A stretch of DNA of 64,000 bases from Megascapheus bottae (Eukaryota; Chordata; Mammalia; Rodentia; Geomyidae). A program made the position numbers and the translations under genes. Within the stretch, counting starts at the first letter, position 1; every line of letters begins with the position of its first letter. The DNA is taken from positions 2,108,001-2,172,000 of the forward strand of contig JANJXV010000099.1 of assembly GCA_024803745.1 (NCBI GenBank). The letters run 5' to 3'. Below, piece after piece: positions 59,415 to 64,000 of this stretch. The notes under the pieces were generated by a model. It was not told the DNA's origin. It made no database searches and saw only the letters and a list, made by a program, of their open reading frames with translations.

Positions 59415-60786
59415 ATCTGTTTTTCTTGTCTACGTTGAGGGAAAGGGGTATTTCACAAGATGCAGAAGCGAAGATTTCAGAAGCAAATGCTGTGAGTGAA
59501 TTAGCTCGTAAAAAGCATTTTTATTTTCTTTTATCTTTCTGCCAGTCTTGGGGCTTGAATTCAGGGCCTGAGCACTGTCCTCGGGTTTTCTCAAGTCTAG
59601 CCCTCTGCCACTTGAGCCACAGTGCCACATCTAGATTTTCTATCTATGTGGTACTGAGCAATCAAACCCAGATCTTCATGGATGCTAGGCAAGCACTCTA
59701 CCACTATGCCAAACTCTCAACCCTGACATAGTAATTATAAAGTCATCATCATCATCATCATATCCAAATATCCTTTCTCCTACAAAGAATGAACACTTAC
59801 CTGTGTCTAATGCTTTTTTTTTAATTTCACTAATTCTTCTGTGTTTTTCCCTTGTGCATTTTTTACACTTGACAGCGAAGCTAATCATCAGGAAAAAAGT
59901 GTTTAGATACAGAAACCTAATAATATCCTAGTAGATTGACGTCAAAAATATGTGCAAGTTGCCCTGTGGGTTTGACCTCGTGGTAGAGTACTTGGCTACC
60001 AAGCAAAAAGACTCAGGTTTGATAGCTCATTACCACATACATAGAAAACGCTGCAAGTTGTGCTGTGGCTCGGTGGGACAGCTAAAGCCTAAAGAAAACC
60101 CAAGAACAATGTTCACACTCTGAGGTCAAGTCCCAAGACTAGCAAAAACAAAAAAAATTTCGACAAGGGGCAAAATGCAGGCAGAGAAAGCACTGTGAAG
60201 CAAATGTTTTGTAAAGGATGAGGTCAATATTGACCCTTAAGTTTGGATCTTACCTAAGAAAGGCTCCTTGAGCCTGAGACCAGACTGGTAGTTGGGCCTA
60301 GTGGAAGACATTGGGATTGGACAAATAAGGTGTGCTGTATACTATATCCACATGCATATTGTGAGATTGGAGGAGAGATTCAGCCTCCAGTATGTCTTTG
60401 GTGAGGTCTTTTGTGAGCAAGGATCTTTGGTCATTGGGCCCTGAAAGGTGACCCTGCCTCCCTCACAATGGAACAGAATATGGAACCCTGGTAACCAAGC
60501 CACTGTAACTAACAACCAGCTCAAGCCAGCTCACTTGGCCTGTGGCTCAGGAGGAAGAAAGATGTTGCTGTGCTGTTGCCAAAGGTCAGGAAACTCGAGT
60601 CTCAGGCATGGAAGTTGTGGATGTCTTACTCGAAGATGTACATGCTAGATCATTGCCAAGCCACAAATCCAGTATAACAGAACTTTCTCTAAGAAGAAGG
60701 CCAGGAAAATCCAGGGCAACCAGATGAGGTATATTTCTGAGAAGAAATGTATTTCACCCCATCATCCTCCCCAGACACTACAACTT
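59415..60786 (+). repeat. Non-L1 segment of the distal copy
   Basis: Same composition as 579-1950, with the antisense ID SINE at about 59,531-59,729 and the sense one at about 59,961-60,160. The ID SINE here keeps gtggtagagtacttggcta at 59,980, closer to the ID consensus than the array units. Confidence 0.85.
60448..60785 (+). pseudogene. RalGDS-like first coding exon fragment, distal copy
   Basis: Copy of 1611-1948 with start codon at 60,560. It shares cgaagatg at 60,631 with unit 4. It ends at the L1 3' end at 60,787, the same insertion site as in the array, so the L1 insertion preceded the split between distal copy and array. Confidence 0.48.
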
Positions 60787-63066
60787 TCTTTTTTTTTCAT
60801 TTTTATTGTAATTAGTAAAAGGGTTAGATGATATTTGCCAGATAGAAGGTGCATGAATTCACATACATTGATACCCTTTCACATGTCTTGGTACCCTTTT
60901 CCCTCCAGCTCCACAGCCCCCACCCGTCTTGGTTTTCCCCCCTTCCCTATCAATTTTCAAATATCCAAATACAAATAAATTCAATATATGAGAAAACAAA
61001 GTGAGATACTATACCAATATGGGATAACCAAGGGACAGCAAAGGAGATGAGAGACAACATAGTACATTAAGGACAACAATCATTCATTATGTGGCTTTTG
61101 TTTCAATATCCTGGAGGTCCTTTCAATTAGCTTCACATTATATGGCCTTATATATGGCCTTTTGCTCTATTGCAAATTTCTGCTAGTAGAGCCCAAGGTT
61201 TCTATTGATTATGATAAATGAGGGAAACCACTGAGCCTAAGTTCCTTTGAGTCTGGCTTACTTCACTTAATATGATTTGTTCTAAGTCTTTCCATTTCCT
61301 AACAAATGGGGCGATGTCATTTTTTCTGACAGCAGCATAGAATTCCATTGTGTACAAATACCGCAATTGTTGATCCACTCATCAACTGAGGGACATCTGG
61401 GTTGGTTCCATATCTTTGCTATGGTGAATAGTGCTGTAATGAACTTTGTTGTGCTAGTGGGTTTAGTATGCCCTTGTTTCTGGATTTTTGGGTAAATGCC
61501 AAGTAGTGGAATTGGTGGGCCATAGGGGAGTTGTATGTTTAGCGTTTTGAGGCACTGCCGCACTGCTTTCCATAGTGGTTGAACGAGGTTGCACTCACAT
61601 CAACTGTGTAGTACTGATCCCTCCTGGCCACATCGCCTCCAGCATCTGTTGTCATTCATTTTCCTGATCCGGCCATTCTAACTGGAGTGAGGTGGAATCT
61701 TAGAGTTGTTTTGTTTTGCATTTCTTTTATGACCAGAGATGTTGAGCATTTCTTCATGTGTCTATAGGCAATTTTGTTTCTTCTTCACAGAAGACTCTCT
61801 TAAGTCTTTGGCCCATTTTTAATGGGATGGGTGTTACTTTGGAGGTGAGTTTTGGAGTGATTCAATTTTTTGAGTTGTTGATATATTTTAGATACGAGGG
61901 CTTTGTCCGTTGTTTGGATGGTGAAAATCTTCTCCCACTCTGTAGGCTTCCTGATTAGTTTACTAGCTATATCCGTTGCCATACAAAAGCTCTGCAGTTT
62001 AATGCAGTCCCACTTATCCAGCCTTTCTCTGATTTGTTGTGATTCTTGGTCCTTATTAAGAAAGTTTCGACCTGTGCCAAGGAGGCCTAGTGTATCTCCT
62101 ATTCCTTCCTGTAAACTTTTCAGTGTGTCAGCTTTTACCTCCACGTCTTTGATCCATTTGGGGTTAATTCTAGTGCAAGGTGACAAAGAAGGATCCAACT
62201 TATTTTTCTGCAGGTGTTTAACCAGTTCTGCCAGCACAACTTGTTGAAGAGGCTATCTTTCTTCCATTCTATTTTTTTGGCTCCCTGGTCAAAGATTATG
62301 TGGCCATAGGTCTGTGGTTTAATATCTGGGTCCGCAGTTCTACTGCAATGGACTTCAGGCCTGTTCTTGTGCCAGTACCAAGCTTTTTTGAGAATTATAC
62401 CTCTGTAATAGAGTCTTAAGTTTGGAATTGAAATTCCTCCAGCGCTGTTCTTTCTGCTAAGAAGTATTTTTGCTATACGGGGTCTTTTATTATTTCATAT
62501 GAAATTTTGAATTGCCTCTTCTATTTCTTTAAAGAATGACATTGGGATGTTGATTGGTATTACATTGAATTTGTAGATAGCCCTTGGCAAGATTGTCATT
62601 CTCACAATGTTGATTCTTCCAATCCAGGAGCAAGGGAGGTTTTTCCCTTTCCTTAGTTCTGCTTTTATTTCCTTTTTCATGGTTTTAAAGTTTTCATCTA
62701 AACGGTCCTTTACATTCTTAGTTAAGCTAATTGCTAGGTACTTTATTTTCTTTGAGGCTACGGTGAAAGGAATTTCTTTCCTGATTATTGCCTCGTTCCT
62801 CTCAGTGTTGACGTAAAGTAAGGTAGTTCATTTGTGAGGGTTCATTTTATGGCCTGTTACCCTTCCAAATCTTTGAATCAGCTCAAGGAGCTTGGGAGTA
62901 GAGTCTATAGGATTCTTTAAATACAGAATCATTTCATCGGCAAAGATGGATAGTTTTCTTTCCTCTTTCCCTACTTGGATCCCCTTTATGCTTGCTTCTT
63001 GCCTTATTGCACTGCCTAGGAATTGTAGTACTATGTTAAAAAGGAGTGGAGGGAGTGGGCATCCTG
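60787..63066 (-). mobile_element. 5'-truncated L1, 2.28 kb
   Basis: 3' UTR with T-rich end at 60,787, then ORF2 C-terminal and RT region to 63,066, where L1 similarity ends at gggcatcctgaatgct. The RT loop reads FADEMILY (catcggcaa-type change near 62,935; second Asp to Glu). Its 5' end and flank equal those of 28,456-28,777. Confidence 0.9.
61206..63066 (-). pseudogene. L1 ORF2 fragment (distal copy)
   Basis: RT palm to C terminus in broken frames (62,680-62,495, 62,237-61,800, 61,563-61,282). It shares the frameshift leading to HPIKNGPKT with unit 4 but has private lesions, including the deletion at 61,363 (ccgcaattgttg) that changes the frame after WINN. Confidence 0.87.
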
Positions 63067-64000
63067 AATGCTACCCCCTAGCACTTTAATGCAAAGCTTT
63101 GGGCTGTGGCATTTTAAGCACAATTCAACGCTCTGTTTTTTGCTGGTTAATTAGAGGTAAAAATCTTATGGAATGTATTGCGTGGCTGATTTTGAACTGG
63201 AATCCTCAGTTCTCAGCTTATCTTGAGTAGCTAGGATTACAGTACTTTTACAACATGTATGCTCATACACATGGCTTCTGATCCAAACACTCATTGTTCA
63301 ATTTAACTAACAAGATGTGAGGAACGATGATTGACTGTAATTTACTAGATGGGATTCTAGTGAGTATATATTTCCACTTCCACTCTGAAGCCAGGGAAAT
63401 GTTTCTGGTACATGTTTCAACTATCTCCCAAAGAGGAAATAATATGTGAGTACGTTTGGTAGTATTTCAGATAGGAGATGGACTTTGGTGTTTGGAACCT
63501 GTTGGGCAGAGTGTATCAGCTGGGCTGTGATAACAGAGATGATGTTAGAGACAGTAATATCTTCATCCCAGACAGACTTAATCCAGATCCTTGGATTTCA
63601 GGCCTTGAGTAGATAGAATTACAAGTGTGAGCTGCCACCACCACCTGGTTCATTTTGGAAACCTTAATTGCTTCTCATTTGTTCCTTTCCTTTTTTGGAA
63701 GATTGATCTAAGCTGGCTGATTGTGCATCACAATGAATTGATTGGCCTCAGGAATTGCAAATATTTGTTTCATCAGCACGGAATGAATGAAGTTGATCTA
63801 AACCCAATAGTATTTTCCTTCTGATAAATAGGGAACTTACTTATATCATTTTTCCTTGCCTTTGCTTTCCCAAAGCAAGCAACATGTTTCTTAAAAACTA
63901 TACTTCATGAGAATATTATAATTAGAAGCTATCTTCTGCACACTTCAGAATAGTCCTTGCATTTATAAACTTATATTACAATATTAGGTTGAAGAATGGT
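63067..64000 (+). repeat. Segmental duplication, distal copy of 28,778-29,711
   Basis: Constant offset of 34,289 with about a dozen visible differences, for example agcactttaa for agtactttaa and gaattgattgg for gaagtgattgg. It runs to the window end, so the duplication continues outside. It contains the same SINE fragments and no gene. Confidence 0.9.

Larger units (their letters stand above)
57275..64000. repeat. Distal copy of the array unit and its right flank
   Basis: 57,275-58,836 corresponds to unit positions about 5860-7420, 58,837-63,066 to unit positions 1 to about 4232, and 63,067-64,000 to 28,778-29,711. It has the same orientation as the array. It is more diverged from units 1-3 than they are from each other. 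It lacks the 2.27-kb segment that unit 4 has between 26,182 and 28,459. Confidence 0.9.

Overview
This is mammalian nuclear DNA, most likely from a rodent. It is intron-bearing, SINE- and LINE-rich and AT-rich. The dominant SINEs combine a 7SL-like head (sense core ctgtaatcctagctactcag) with tRNA-Ala/ID-type modules (core gtagagtgcttgcctagcat). From memory this combination is typical of heteromyid/geomyoid rodents (kangaroo rats, pocket mice). That assignment is inference and has not been searched.

Positions 1-28,777 hold a head-to-tail tandem array with a period of 7,420-7,422 bp: three complete, almost identical units (starts 1, 7421, 14842) and a rearranged fourth (22264). The array appears to run off the left edge. 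Each unit joins a nearly full-length, defective L1 on the minus strand to a 1.37-kb non-L1 segment. That segment carries two SINEs and, on the plus strand, what looks like the 5' end and first coding exon of a RalGDS-family gene. Related copies of this unit reappear at 57,275-63,066. The 0.93 kb beyond unit 4 (28,778-29,711) is also duplicated, at 63,067-64,000, so the two ends of the window are segmental duplicates.

Between them, 29.7-37.9 kb is a graveyard of old L1 3' ends, SINEs and microsatellites. At 39.2-42.05 kb a minus-strand RalGDS-like pseudogene is present. Its 5' part is the diverged, inverted single-copy counterpart of the non-L1 segment of the array, without the L1. 42-48 kb is mostly SINEs plus a few exon-like open stretches I cannot name. 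48.09-48.95 kb is a 5'-inverted L1 fragment. 49.5-54.5 kb is a minus-strand KRAB C2H2 zinc-finger gene with intact KRAB-A and KRAB-B type exons and a badly broken finger exon.

I see no convincingly intact protein-coding gene. The story is one of genome dynamics. A RalGDS-like 5' segment was duplicated and hit in its RasGEF_N coding region by an antisense L1. The pair was then amplified as a tandem macrosatellite-like array whose units have exchanged sequence.
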